Shown here: piece by piece, positions 12,270 through 22,139 of the stretch
Position numbering within the stretch: the stretch's first letter is position 1
Layout of the letters: the number at the start of each line of letters is the position of its first letter
NCBI RefSeq assembly: GCF_019279795.1
Contig: NC_056732.1
Span: 1,072,251,938-1,072,315,937 of the forward strand
Length of the DNA: 64,000 nt
Direction: 5' to 3'
From: Protopterus annectens
Lineage: Eukaryota; Chordata; Ceratodontiformes; Protopteridae
Translations under genes and position numbers: made by a program
Notes under the pieces: generated by a model
What the model was told of the DNA's origin: nothing
What the model saw: the letters and a program-made list of their open reading frames with translations, nothing else
Database searches by the model: none

Positions 12270-13564
12270 GGAGAAGGAGTTGAGGTGAGCAAGAATAAAA
12301 CAATCAGTAAAGTAAGACTAAAAGCACGAATAAAGCAATCAGTATAGCTGAATTAAGGCAAGGCTCAGAGATGCAGATATGTCCGATGGGAGCTTTGTCA
12401 CACAGAAAAATTCTACTTTTTTAAAAGATTATTAGTTTGACTGGAGGTAACACTGGCAGAGACTAAAGAGAATTGAGACCAACTAGATTCATGGCTAAAT
12501 GTTATTTAGGTTTGATTATATGGAATTTGGTTAAGTTAAGGAAATACACTGGGAGAAGAATTAATACTGGGCTATCGTAAATTAGAATTTAGGAATAAAA
12601 TAATGTAGTAATACTGCCACCTAGTGGCCAAACTTTAGAATGGCTATAAGGTAACACCGGAGAAAAGCAGGCAGTGAAAGGGAAGGAAAAACCGGGGGAA
12701 AGACAGGCTTAAAGACGGCAGCAGGCTGCTAGCATGCACGTGACTAAAAATGTTTTCAGGCGAAAAGCACAATTTAGTTACATACACTGTCTTCCTTGGG
12801 AGAGGCAGAAGTTCTGCTTAGTTACTGATGGAGCGGAGAAAAATTCTGGTTTGCAGTTACTTCAGGGCAGAGAGGTTCATACTGTAATGGGAACCGCCCA
12901 GAGAGGAAGGAGTCCAGAAAGAAGCTATCTGCAATGGGAACAAAAGGGAATGGTGATTATTCAACTGAAGTATATAAAAGGGAATCGCGCGAAAAAAAGG
13001 GATTAAGGGGATTACACAGAATCTTTTATGGGCATGCGAGCATAGAGATCAATGTTGTCAGAGGGAGAAAATGAATAGGGACAGCGGATATGTAATGGTT
13101 AACTCAGAGATAAGAAAAAGTAATTGGTAGACTGAGAAATACAAGTTTGGAAAGAAGAGATATAATGCAGCTAGGAATGAATAGCATCCACAAGGAAAGA
13201 ATTGCATTGTGAAAATGCCTGGTGAAATCAACAGATGCTGCTCATTAAATGAGGACTAGCAATGGGTTTCATTCAATTACTCTAAGAAATGTGAGCACAA
13301 TAAATGCAGTTACAGTGGGTGAAAGTATAACTAGCAATACTATTACACTGAGGAGTGAGCAGATAAACCACAGATAAATTCACTTTGTAGATTACAGACC
13401 TTTACAACATGAGTCAGGTTGCATTATACTAAACACACAAACCACGTGCATAGTTTGAAAATACCCCACTCAGAGGCAGCAATTAATAGTTTCCAACGCA
13501 ACCACAGAGAGAAGGAATATCAGAAAAAAGTTACACACAGTTGAGTTAAGCTATATTCAATTAC

Positions 13565-14584
13565 TTAGGCAGCGATCTTTGTTGAAGCACCTTTTGATTT
13601 AATTACAGCAGTCAGTCTTCTTGGGCAGGAGTCTATCAGCATGGCACATCTTGATTTGGCAATATTTGCCCACTCTTCCTTGCAAAAGTGCTCCAAATCT
13701 GTCAGACTGCAAGGACATGTCTTGTGCACAGCCCTCTTCAGGTCACCCCACACATTTTCTATCGGCTTTAGGTCTGGGCTCTGGCTGGCTCATTCCAAAA
13801 CTTTAATTTTCTTCTGGTGAAGCCATTCTTTTGTTGATTTGGATGTGTGCTTGGGGTCATTGTCATGGTGAAAGGTGAAATTCCTCTTCATCTTCAGCTT
13901 TCTAGCAGATGCCTGAAGGTTTTGGGCCAAAAGTGACTGGTATTTGGAACTGTTCATAATTCCCTCCACCTTGACTAAAGCCCCAGTTCCAGCTGTAGAA
14001 AAGTAACCCCAAAGCATGACACTGCCATCACCATGCTTCACTGTGGGGATGGTGTTCTTTTGGTGATGCGAAGTGTTGTTTTTGCACCAAATGTACCTTT
14101 TGGAATTATGGTCAAAAAGTTTAACCTTGGTCTCATCAGACCATAACACATTTTCCCATATGCTTTTGGGAGACTTGATGTATTGTTTTGCAACTTTTAG
14201 TTAGGCCTGGATGTTTTTCTGTGCTAGAAAAGGCTTCCATCTTGCAACACTACCCCACAGCCCAGACATATGGAGAATATGGGAGATTGTTGTCGCATGT
14301 AGTACACAACCAGTACTTGCCAGAAATTCCTGCATCTCTTTCAGTGTTGCTGTAGGTCTCTTGGCAGACTCCCTGACTAGTTTTCGTATTGTCTTTTCAT
14401 CAATTTTTGAGGGAAGTCCTGTTCTTTGCAACGTCACTGTCCCATATTTTCTCCAATTTTTGATTAGTCTTCACTGTGTTCCATGGTATATCCAATGCTG
14501 TGGACATTTTTTGTACCCTTCTCCTGACTGATAACCTTTAACAATGAGATCCCTTTGATGCTTTGTAAGCTCTCTGCAAACCAT
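13565..14584 (-). pseudogene. Tc1-like transposase with three in-frame stops
   Basis: Cut-and-paste transposase of the Tc1 family. The frame from ATG at 14584 to the stop at 13565 is 340 codons, the usual Tc1 length, and stays in one frame with three premature stops: after YHGTQ (about 14475), after KNIQA (about 14200) and replacing Trp in LE*ASQSPD (about 13788). The N-terminal paired-like HTH region (MVCRELTKHQRDLIVKGYQSG) is followed by the DDE catalytic domain. All three acidic residues are visible: WSDETK, HHDNDPKHTS and PIENVWGDL. Lack of frameshifts suggests moderate age. It cannot make full-length protein. Confidence 0.92.
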
Positions 14585-14689
14585 GTCTTCTGCTGTAGCA
14601 GGCAACTGAGTAAATGTCAGAAAAATCCTACTAGGACAGCTGAACTTTATTTGGGGTTAATCAGAGTCTCTTTAATTGATGGCAGCTGT

Positions 14690-14961
14690 GTACTCAAGAA
14701 GACTGAATGCTGTAATTAAATCAAAAGGTAATTCAACAAAGTATTAGTTTAAAGGTGTGCACACTTGTGCAACCAGCTTATTGTACATTTTTAATTTTTT
14801 GTATTTATTCCCCTAACAGATTTGTTTTTCAATTGAACTGTACAGGTTATAGGTCTCATTAAAGGTGGGAAAAGTTTTGAAATTATTTATTGTGGTCTCA
14901 TTTTTATATCACAAAAACCTGGCATTTTAACAGGGGGTGTGTACACTTTTTATATCCACTG
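14690..14961 (-). repeat. Tc1-like right terminal inverted repeat
   Basis: Reverse complement counterpart of the left repeat. It is uninterrupted, so it shows what the left repeat looked like before the LINE inserted between its TAAACTAATT and TTACTTAGG parts. The inner limit is near the GAAGACTGAATGCTG block. Confidence 0.9.
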
Positions 14962-15003
14962 TAGGTGCAAGGTAGTTCTGTGGCACAAATAAGGATGCCA
15001 CTC

Positions 15004-15206
15004 GTCCCGTTGCCAGCGGGACACTCACTGGTTGAGCTGCCTCATCCCGTTACCCGCTGAGGAAAGTAGTGGGACTTGAAAAGTCCCGCTTTCCAATCGC
15101 ACTGAATTGCCGTGGAAAAGCCGCAATTACTTCCAGCTTTTCCACAGCAATTCAGTTACGCCACCAATCCGGACCTGCAGGCAAAGTTGCTGCCTGTTAG
15201 GTCCGG
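15004..15206. repeat. Block of four consecutive hairpins
   Basis: Successive perfect or near-perfect inverted repeats: GTCCCG/CGGGAC (15004-15022), GGAAAG..GGGACTT/AAGTCCC.CTTTCC (15061-15094), CTGAATTGCCGTGGAAAAGC with its 19-of-20 complement (15102-15155), and CCGGACCTGCAGGCA with a near complement (15169-15206). A weaker CCTCA/TGAGG pair sits at 15040-15062. More GC-rich than its surroundings. No SINE promoter boxes or transposase are recognised. Confidence 0.75.
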
Positions 15207-15289
15207 GTGCTGTAATTCATGCAGCAATTGGCTGCAATTCATGAAAGGGGTGGGGATTGGGACAGGAAGAGCCCTGCAAAGATCGCGGC

Positions 15290-15890
15290 CAGGAGCTCAA
15301 ACACAAAACGAACGCAACCTTTTTGATGATAATCATGCATTTCTATAACCAGGTGGATTTGTACATCGTGCAGGAGTAGTCAGTCAACGGGCATTCTTGA
15401 GAACGGGGTTATGTGTCCCAAGTGCTGTCTGTCAAGTAAAATACATGTAAATGCTGGTTGTGTTTAAAGAAGGGCATATGCAAAAGCTACTATTGCCCGA
15501 ACTAAAAAGGTTTGTCTGTATAAAGGTTTTGTAGTCTAAAACTGGGTTACTTAAGGTTGTTCTTACTTGTAATGAGACAATGGCAGTTAACCTGTTCTTC
15601 ATTCACATCATTGTGTGAAAGGTGAAGTTTAAATGTTAATGTTTCTCTGTACAAAGGTCTAGCAACTTTCTCTCAGGTAATTAGTATGGGGGGTGGGGGT
15701 CTATGGAAAATACCACTGGTTGTTGTAAAATGCATGCTAACTTCACCCTGAAAAGAGGGGTGACTATACAAAAACACTGAACTCATAGCCGACTTGAAAT
15801 GCTGCCTTCAGTCTCCCATGCTAAATCAGGCCTTTTGCTGACAACAGACATTGATAATTTCTATTTACTAAGAACACCACTAACACTTTA
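15290..15890. other. No gene recognised
   Basis: Between the hairpin block and the CR1 copy I see no coding or RNA signature. Two oligo-G runs occur nearby (about 15688-15699 and 15922-15928). Probably intron or unrecognisable repeat. Confidence 0.4.
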
Positions 15891-15911
15891 TGTTATTTAA
15901 TATTTATTATT

Positions 15912-16439
15912 ATGTCAAGAGGGGGGGTATCCATATTCATCAAGGACACCCACACCTCAAGACTGGTGGCAACGCACGATGCATCGGAGACCATCCAGGT
16001 GCATTTAACCATAGGCAAGACTGCCCTGCAAATTGTAGCATGTTACAGGCCACCCTCACAAACTCAGGAACCTCACATGGCTTTCCTGAAAACACTGGAG
16101 GGGATAAATGTATCTCCAGACACCATCATACTAGGTGACTTCAATTACCCTAATATAGACTGGGAACACTACTCAAGCCCAAACACCCTAGCCCAAAAGT
16201 TCCTGGAATTCATAAACTCAAATGCCATGGAACAACTAATCACCATCCCCACAAGAGGAGAAAACATACTTGATCTCATCATCACGAACATGGGAGCACA
16301 ATGTTCAACACCGGAAGTATACCCCTCACTGGTGAGATCAGATCACAAACTAATCTTGCTGGAGGTCCTCATCCCACCCCCCCCCCGAAAAAAAAAGACC
16401 ACAATAAAAAATTCTCGAAAGCTGACCTCACACTTCTAA
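15912..16439 (+). pseudogene. CR1-like APE endonuclease (5'-truncated)
   Basis: Encodes the C-terminal two thirds of an APE-type endonuclease. Visible motifs in order: GGVSIFIKD, ALQIVACYRPPSQT (YRPP), TIILGDFNYPNIDWE (GDFN), ENILDLIITN (the LDL strand), and VRSDHKLILLEV (SDH with the catalytic His). The N-terminal NARSL and ETW motifs are missing because of truncation. Role in the family: nicking the target strand for target-primed reverse transcription. After FEH-like residues the frame ends at 16439; the linker resumes at 16537-16911 (RPVWWTPAINKLYNKRRKLL, then NHKAFFSYVRNLGG). Confidence 0.88.
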
Positions 16440-16964
16440 AGACTAGTGTGGTTTCCTTTTAGGCCCCGAGGCGGAAAACAGTACTCAAGCCGCTGAATCA
16501 CTTACAAATGCCTTCTACCAGCACCTGCAGGACTGCATGGATAAGGCAATCCCAAGCAAAACAAAGACTCTTTGTACCAAGGGCAAGCGTCCAGTCTGGT
16601 GGACCCCAGCCATAAACAAACTCTACAACAAAAGGAGGAAGCTACTACAAGATAGAGCAAAATCCTTAAAAGGTAAGACACCTTTGATCACTATAAGTAA
16701 AAAACTAAGAGCTCTCATAAAATCATCCAAAGCAAATTTTGAGAGAAAAATAGCTAAAGACTCGAAAGACAATCATAAGGCCTTCTTTAGCTATGTTAGA
16801 AACCTGGGAGGAAACTCCCAGATATGCTCAGAACTAGTTCAAAATGATGTGAAGATTACTGATCCTACAGACATTGCCAACATACTGGCTGACAGGTTCA
16901 GTGCAAACTAGGAGAGATATCTATACCAAATGGTTGCAGCCCCCCAAACATCTCAAACTCCCAA

Positions 16965-17675
16965 GTGAGAACTGCTCTCTCCAAAGCAAAAAACACAGCA
17001 TCCATGGGACCTGATGGTGTCCCAGGCTGTGTGCTCCACGACGAGGAATTAAACCCACAGCTAGGACAGCTGTTTAATCATAGTCTCACCTCTGGATACG
17101 TACCCAGGGAGTGGCGCACTGCGACTGTGGTCCCACTTCACAAAGGCGGTGCCTCCACAGACCCTGGAAATTACCAGCCCATTAGCTTGACAAGCCTTAT
17201 CTGCAAAGCTATGGAGAGGATCATAATGGACCTCATAAATAAAGACATAGGGAATTTGCAGACTTTGGATCCAACCCAGTTTGGCTTTGTCAAAGGCAGA
17301 TCATGCCTTTTAAACTTGGTCGACTTTTTCGAAACAGTCACCAAAGCCATTGATGAGGGAAAGGCAGTCCATACAGCCTACCTCGATCTGGCGAAGGCCT
17401 TCGATACAATACCCCACTCGGGTATCACTGAAAAACTCATCAGCTTAAATGTTAACCCATACATCACAAGATGGGTTGCAAACTGGCTGAGTGACAGAAC
17501 ACACAGGGTCAGAGTTGCTGGCGCCATGTCAGACTCAAAGCCTGTCACAAGTGGTGTCCCACAGGGCTCAGTCCTGGGCCCACTCTTGTTTGGCATCTAC
17601 TTTTCCGAAGTACAAGCAAACTTCACATCTAGATCAAGGGAGGTCATAGTCTCCCTATACTCATCAGACCAATGA
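16965..17675 (+). pseudogene. CR1-like reverse transcriptase lacking its catalytic box
   Basis: A 236-codon frame with a clean CR1 polymerase palm: SMGPDGVPGCVLHD, LFNHSLTSGYVPREW, PLHKGGASTDPGNYQPISLTS, LDPTQFGFVKGRSCLLNLVDFF, TAYLDLAKAFDTIPHSG (motif A) and TSGVPQGSVLGPLLFGIY (motif B). Directly after SEVQAN it jumps to SRSREVIVSLYSS, a thumb segment, so the FADD catalytic box and about 100 residues have been deleted. A further small deletion shifts the frame at about 17668. Catalytically dead. Confidence 0.9.
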
Positions 17676-17971
17676 TTGAGTACAATGCCCCATTCGGAAT
17701 GTATCTGACCCGACACTTGCAGCAGCTGGAGAGGCCACAAAAGTTCCTCACCAAAAGGATAAAGGGTCTCAAAAATCTGTCCTATGCTGCCCGACTGAAA
17801 GAACTCCAGCTCTATTCAGTCGCTTACCGCTTGCTCAGAGGTGACCTTTGCCTGACATACAAGGCCATGTCAAACCCAGATTTGATGAATATGCTTCACC
17901 TCAAAAAATCTAGATCCGTCAGAGCCACAAGGGCGGGAGACTTAAACCTCGACACGGCTATTAATAGGACG
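17672..17971 (+). pseudogene. CR1-like polymerase C-terminal segment
   Basis: Contains MIEYNAPFGMYL, LERPQKFLTKRIKGLKNLSY, LYSVAYRLLRGDLCLTYKA and LDTAINRT, the conserved C-terminal region of CR1-type ORF2 (comparable to the SPVWSPYLxxxxxxLERVQRxATKxI theme in the clade). A 7-bp deletion relative to the copy F version separates its frame from the RT upstream. At INRT the sequence switches to DIRS-1; copy B continues instead with CWRDRF. Confidence 0.82.
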
Positions 17972-18414
17972 TTGGAAGGAGATGCGAAGAGATCACAGCA
18001 AGGTTGACCCCACTCGCTGAAGATCTGTTCTGCTACTGAAAGATTCAGAGACCACTCGTACGGCATCAGAATGGTCCGACTTAGCCCATCCGCTAGGATG
18101 TTGGACCGTCCCGGAATGTAAGTTGCGATGAGAAAGCGACCAGTGGAGATCGCCCATTCCCACACTCTTATGGCCTCACAACAAATGGGGTAAGATCTGG
18201 TCCCTCCCTGTTTGCTCATATACCAGACCACTGACATGTTATCTGAATTAATTGCAATTGTTCCCAGAGGAAGAAAGGCATGAAGGGCCTGCAACACTAG
18301 AAGGAATGCCCTCATCTCTAGGACATTTATGTGCAAGCTGGTCTCTATCGGGGACCACAGGCCTTTGACTGTCCTGCCCGAACAATGACCCCCCCCACCA
18401 GAGTTGAGAGGCAT
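17971..18414 (-). pseudogene. DIRS RNase H domain
   Basis: RNase H that would degrade template RNA in DIRS replication. Visible: HINVLEMRAFLLVLQAL (Glu motif), INSDNMSVVWYMSKQGG (Asp motif) and IPGRSNILADGLSR (C-terminal Asp motif), so the acidic residues are present. The frame is shifted relative to the RT. After GQPCCDLFASPSN the DIRS sequence ends and the remaining codons read antisense CR1. Confidence 0.88.
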
Positions 18415-18420
18415 CCGTGG

Positions 18421-19400
18421 TCACTGTGGCTTGGGCCGAAGCTGGAACAAAGGGTCGTCCCTCCAAAATGTCCGAAGAACACATACACCATATGAGGGAC
18501 AGACTCGACTGAGTTGAACTGGATATGCCAATGGCAGTTCCAACAGGGACCATTGTACAGCCAGAGTCCACTGTAGAATTCTCGTGTGTATCCGGGCACA
18601 CGGGAGAAGTGTTATGTTCACCGCCACTGAGCCTAAGGCCCTCAACACCAATTCCACCATTGGGAGATGAGACTGATAGATCAGGGAGACATGCATCCTC
18701 AGGTTTTGAACTCTCACCGAGGTCAGGAAGATTTTGCACTGAAGAGCATCTATCCTTACACCAATGTAGTCCATCACCTGTACAGGATATAGGAGAGATT
18801 TGGATGCATTGATTGTGATCCCCAAATGCTGGGCAAGAGTCAGGAAGTAATCCATGGTTTGGGAGAGTAGAAGCCTGGTGGGAGCAGTGAGGAGCCAATT
18901 GTCCAGGTACGGACAGACCTGAATCCCCTGAAGCCTCAGGTGAGCCGCTACCACTGCCATCACTTTGGTAAACACCCTGGGGGCTGTGGTGACAACAAAG
19001 GGTAGGGCTCGAAATTGGCAATGATTGACTCCTAGCCAGAAGCGGAGGTAACTCCTGGAGCTTCTGTGCATTTTTATGTGATAGTAAGCATCCTGGAGGT
19101 CTAACAAGCACATCCAGTTGCTCTCTTCCAGGTACAGCATGATGGACTGTAATGTGACCATCTGGAACTTCTCTCTGGCAACTGACAGGTTCAGGGTAGA
19201 AAGATCCAGAATGGGCCTTAAGTCCCCCATTTTCTTTGGCACCAAAAAGAACCTGGAGTAGAAGCCCGATCCGGACTGATCTGGGGGACGGTTTCAATGG
19301 CTAGTTTTTCTAACAGCTTGGAAATTTCCTGTGCTGCTGCTTCCCTCTGTGTGGGTAGGTACATCTGGGAGGTGTTTGGGAGATATGTGGGAAACCACAA
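18421..19400 (-). pseudogene. DIRS reverse transcriptase, catalytic Asp changed (YLDN)
   Basis: DIRS/Ty3-like RT. It begins with EISKLLEKLAIETVP (19218-19400) and continues in another frame with VPKKMGDLRPILDLSTLN (motif 1-2), CLLDLQDAYYHIKMHRSSRSYLRFW (motif A), FRALPFVVTTAPRVFTKV (motif B) and CPYLDNWLLTAP. The catalytic box should be YLDD; here the second Asp is Asn (AAT at about 18900). The frame is open for 274 codons from 19245 to 18421. The usual FGLSTAPRVF is altered to FVVTTAPRVF. Confidence 0.9.
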
Positions 19401-19812
19401 AGGGGACAGAGTATCCTCTGGATATGATCTGTAGCATCCAGTGGTCTTTTGTTATGGACACCCATACCGCTAGTTGCAAGGACAATCATCCCCAGACTGC
19501 CTCCAGAGTAGAGTAGAGTAGTCAGGCAACCCCTCACGGCTGCTGCCTGGGTCTGTCCGAGAAAGGTCCTAGAGACCCAAAATTCCTCAGACTCTGGGCC
19601 AGCACCCATTCTGTCCCCCTCTGCCTCTGGGGGAAGAACAGCCCCGAGTGTCCCGGGAATGCTGAGACTTTCGGAACCACATCTTCTTCTGCCCTCTCTG
19701 GTTCCGGGAAAAGGACCTTTGAGGGTTTGAGAAGCAGATCCCAATGGCAGTGTTTTCCGGTCCTTCTCATTCTGGACTGTCTCTGGCGGTCTTACGAAGA
19801 AGAGTAGAGCCG

Positions 19813-21723
19813 TCATAAGGGGCATTGGCAAAGGACACCCTGAAGGGTTCCAAAAATTAACAATCTGAGCCAGGCGTTGTGCCTCATGGGCATACTGAAC
19901 CCAGCCTCCTTAGCCACTCCTTCCGTAGCTTGTGAGAAGAGTCGCATGGACTTGTTGGAGACTGCTTTTAAAGTGCCCATCCTCGCGGAGAACGTAGCCC
20001 CATCCTCCTGCGACACAGACTTTGGGAGAGACTCCTCCAGCTCCTTTACTAGGTCACTTTGGAGTCTGGTGACATGGGCAAGGTAGTTCAGTGCCCTAAT
20101 GGAGAAGTAAATGAAGCATACACCCGCTTCCCTAGGCGGTCCATCATCCGTGACGGTCAAGAGGATGAACCGAGGAACTCTCCTGTGTCAGTTACCTTTT
20201 TTGTGGCTGCTGCTACCACCATAGCGTCTAAGGGGGAGCCCTTGTTCCATGCTGGTCTGTCTGTGGGGGGGGGACTTAAGATTTTGTCGGGTCTTTTTGG
20301 AATCGGTTCCATGGTGTCCGGCTCCTTCCATGCCCGCGAGATGACCAAATCCATCAAAGGATCTGCAGGAGGGGACACCCAGGAAGTAGATGGGCCCGTA
20401 CTGAAATCCTTCAGGAACACAGACTCATCAGAAGAAGGTTTGGGGGCAGACCAACATCCCCGGTGGCGCAGGATTTCCATGATGTCTCCAAAGGAGACAT
20501 CCTTGGGAGGTGACCTAGGGGAACCTTCTCCATCATCCAAGTCCGTATCCTCGGGGGAGTCCAAGTGCCTCCTCTTGCACATATGCTTGCGAGGCACCTC
20601 TCTGGTGGGGCTCTCTGGGAGGAATCGTAATCTATTTGTTCCTCAGGGTGAACCGTCTGGGGCTTCTCAAGCACGGGCTGTCCCTCTGGTAAAATGATGC
20701 GGAATGTAGCAAGTGCTGAGGGGATCTGGGTGGAGCCCAAGGGGGCAGTCAAGGGTCTCGATCCAGTGGAGAGAACCCTTTCTTATCACATCAAATGCCA
20801 AAGGGGAGCGAACCTCCTGAGAAACGAATAAGGAGGCCGGGCTCCCTGGATCCGATGAGTCAGAGGCGAGCTCGAAGTGGACGGAGCTCAGAGGGAGGGA
20901 ACTTGGCCAGAAGATGAAAAAAGTTGCACTCCCTCAAATCAGACACCCAAGCTCTGGCTCCGAGAGTGGTTCGGATCTGAGATAGTCAGATCCAAAATGC
21001 TCCAGGCAGCTGTCTGCATCAAGGAAGCAGGTACCGTCAGTGCCGACCCCTGACTAAAGCCATCCTCAGATCCGAATACTCCGAACCCAATGGAAGGATC
21101 GGAGAAGGCGATATCGGCTGGAAAAAGAGGGGGGGGGCTGGCAAGACCCCCATCTGGATCTGAGTATGGATGAACCTCTATCATTTTATCCCTATCAACC
21201 TCAAAAAACGGATGGACCTCGACGAGGCCACAGACTCTGACTTGCGGGTTAGGGCACCAAGGCCCTAGAAGCTGAGCATGTCTCCTCCAGCTCCGGGAGA
21301 ACCTCAGAGATCAGAGCCGAGGGGAGTAATGGATCTGTAATGTTTTCACAGGTGTAGGGAGGTCCGGAGACCTCTCTCACTTTTCCCTCGCCTTTGACTC
21401 TCTCTCCTCCTCTCTGCCCTTTTTCCGCTCCGCTTCCACAGGCTTTTGTACATGAGGTTGAGTCCCAGCCTGGGAAGGAGGAGAAGCCAGTGGAAGAGAA
21501 GAAGAGGCAGCCACAGCAGCCGCCATGACCGAAGCTGGAGACGAGGAAACAGTCTCTGAAGGGGGAGGAAGGTCTTTGAGGGCCAAATTGGCCTTCCACA
21601 TATAGTACAGTCCACAGTCAGATGGGCCACGCCCAAGCACATAACACACAGAGTGTGGCCATCCGCAAGGGATAATTTATGGCCACACTTAGTGCAACAT
21701 TTGAAAATAGGCTTGTCAGCCAT
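19813..21723 (-). pseudogene. DIRS gag-like protein (frameshifted)
   Basis: Starts MADKPIFKCC at 21723 with a Cys/His-rich N terminus: CTKCGHKLSLADGHTLC, then CLG, AH and CTIC (pattern C-x2-CG ... H-x2-C-x2-CLG-x2-H-x4-C-x2-C), probably a zinc-binding fold shared with DIRS-2 and DIRS-3 gag. The body is acidic and Ser/Pro-rich (20157-20752). The C-terminal part around 19813-20160 contains YFSIRALNYLAHV, the same region as LAIRALNCQFHM in DIRS-2 and LAFRAINYQTHM in DIRS-3. At least five frame changes are needed to read through. Presumed structural protein. Confidence 0.72.
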
Positions 21724-22139
21724 ACTGTCAGTAGAAAGAAAACTGAAGAAAAAAAAAAGTCATTTCTTTCTTTCTGACACAAACACCCACTCACCACACA
21801 CGTACACAGAACACACTGGGAGGGGAGCAAAAAATCCACACAACTATACAAATTAATCTAACTACACTAAAACTTAATGCACCAAGCGAGGGGAGGAGAA
21901 AGGGGAACCTATTCTATCACTAACTAACAATTTTTAAAGAAAAAAGATATTTAGAAGTTTTTTACGCACTTGAAAAACTTGGAGCTCAGGAGATCACGAT
22001 GCATAAGCTATTCACGGCAAACAAGATCTGAGGATGGAAGGTAGTGGAGGTGTATTATGGGTAAGGGGAGGAGCTTGGAGCAGATGCTAGTAAAAGTTGT
22101 CAGCTCGGATCTGATACAGATCCGTAACCCACAGGTTGA

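Larger units (their letters stand above)
8499..13556 (-). mobile_element. Jockey-group LINE (L2/Rex1/Crack-like) nested in the Tc1 element
   Basis: A nearly full-length non-LTR retrotransposon of about 5 kb on the minus strand, inserted into the left inverted repeat of the Tc1 element. Its 3' end is at the left: a (TTTA) repeat on the plus strand (8497-8512), i.e. (TAAA)n at the element's 3' end, preceded by a conserved tail with GGAGGCCCGGGGAGAAAAGC, also found at about 60893. The flanking host sequence shows only AATT-like microduplication. The 5' part (12270-13556) is noncoding or unrecognised. Clade assignment beyond the jockey group is not certain. Confidence 0.85.
8274..14961 (-). mobile_element. 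Tc1-like DNA transposon, split by a nested LINE
   Basis: A Tc1/mariner element with long terminal inverted repeats whose ends read CAGTAGATATAAAAAAGTG (left) and its near complement at 14943-14961. The right end is followed by TA, the expected target dinucleotide; the left flank reads TG, consistent with a mutated TA. Without the LINE at about 8499-13556 the transposon is about 1.6 kb, normal for Tc1 elements. The transposase (13565-14584) is on the minus strand. It lies against the DIRS relic on its left. Confidence 0.92.
15912..17971 (+). mobile_element. CR1-like LINE (copy D)
   Basis: The best preserved CR1-like copy in the window, on the plus strand. It is 5'-truncated inside the endonuclease (starts at GGVSIFIKD), passes through the linker and reverse transcriptase, and stops at the C-terminal INRT segment at 17971, where it joins DIRS-1 in the opposite orientation. 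The 3' UTR is missing. There is an internal deletion of the RT catalytic box region near 17615. It served as the reference for copies A-C, E and F. Confidence 0.88.
17971..22135 (-). mobile_element. DIRS retrotransposon DIRS-1 (lacks recombinase end)
   Basis: Minus-strand DIRS element reading gag (21723-19813), reverse transcriptase (19400-18421) and RNase H (18414-17971), then breaking off at CDLFASPSN where it meets CR1 copy D. The tyrosine recombinase, internal complementary region and 3' inverted repeat are lost. The 5' noncoding part runs to about 22135; it has relatives at about 24170-24460 and 49960-50335. DIRS elements use a tyrosine recombinase, not an integrase, and make no target-site duplication. 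Confidence 0.85.

Noticed and set aside
12734..13006. Plus-strand frame in the 5' part of the nested LINE
   Set aside because: Wrong strand for the element and no domain. Probably chance.
18248..19297. 349-codon minus-strand frame overlapping the DIRS-1 RT
   Set aside because: It is the alternative frame of the RT/RNase H region. Only its ends coincide with real motifs; the middle is an out-of-frame Ser/Pro-rich translation.
20059..20697. 212-codon plus-strand open frame
   Set aside because: It is antisense to DIRS-1 gag, has no family resemblance, and follows from the base composition of the gag strand.
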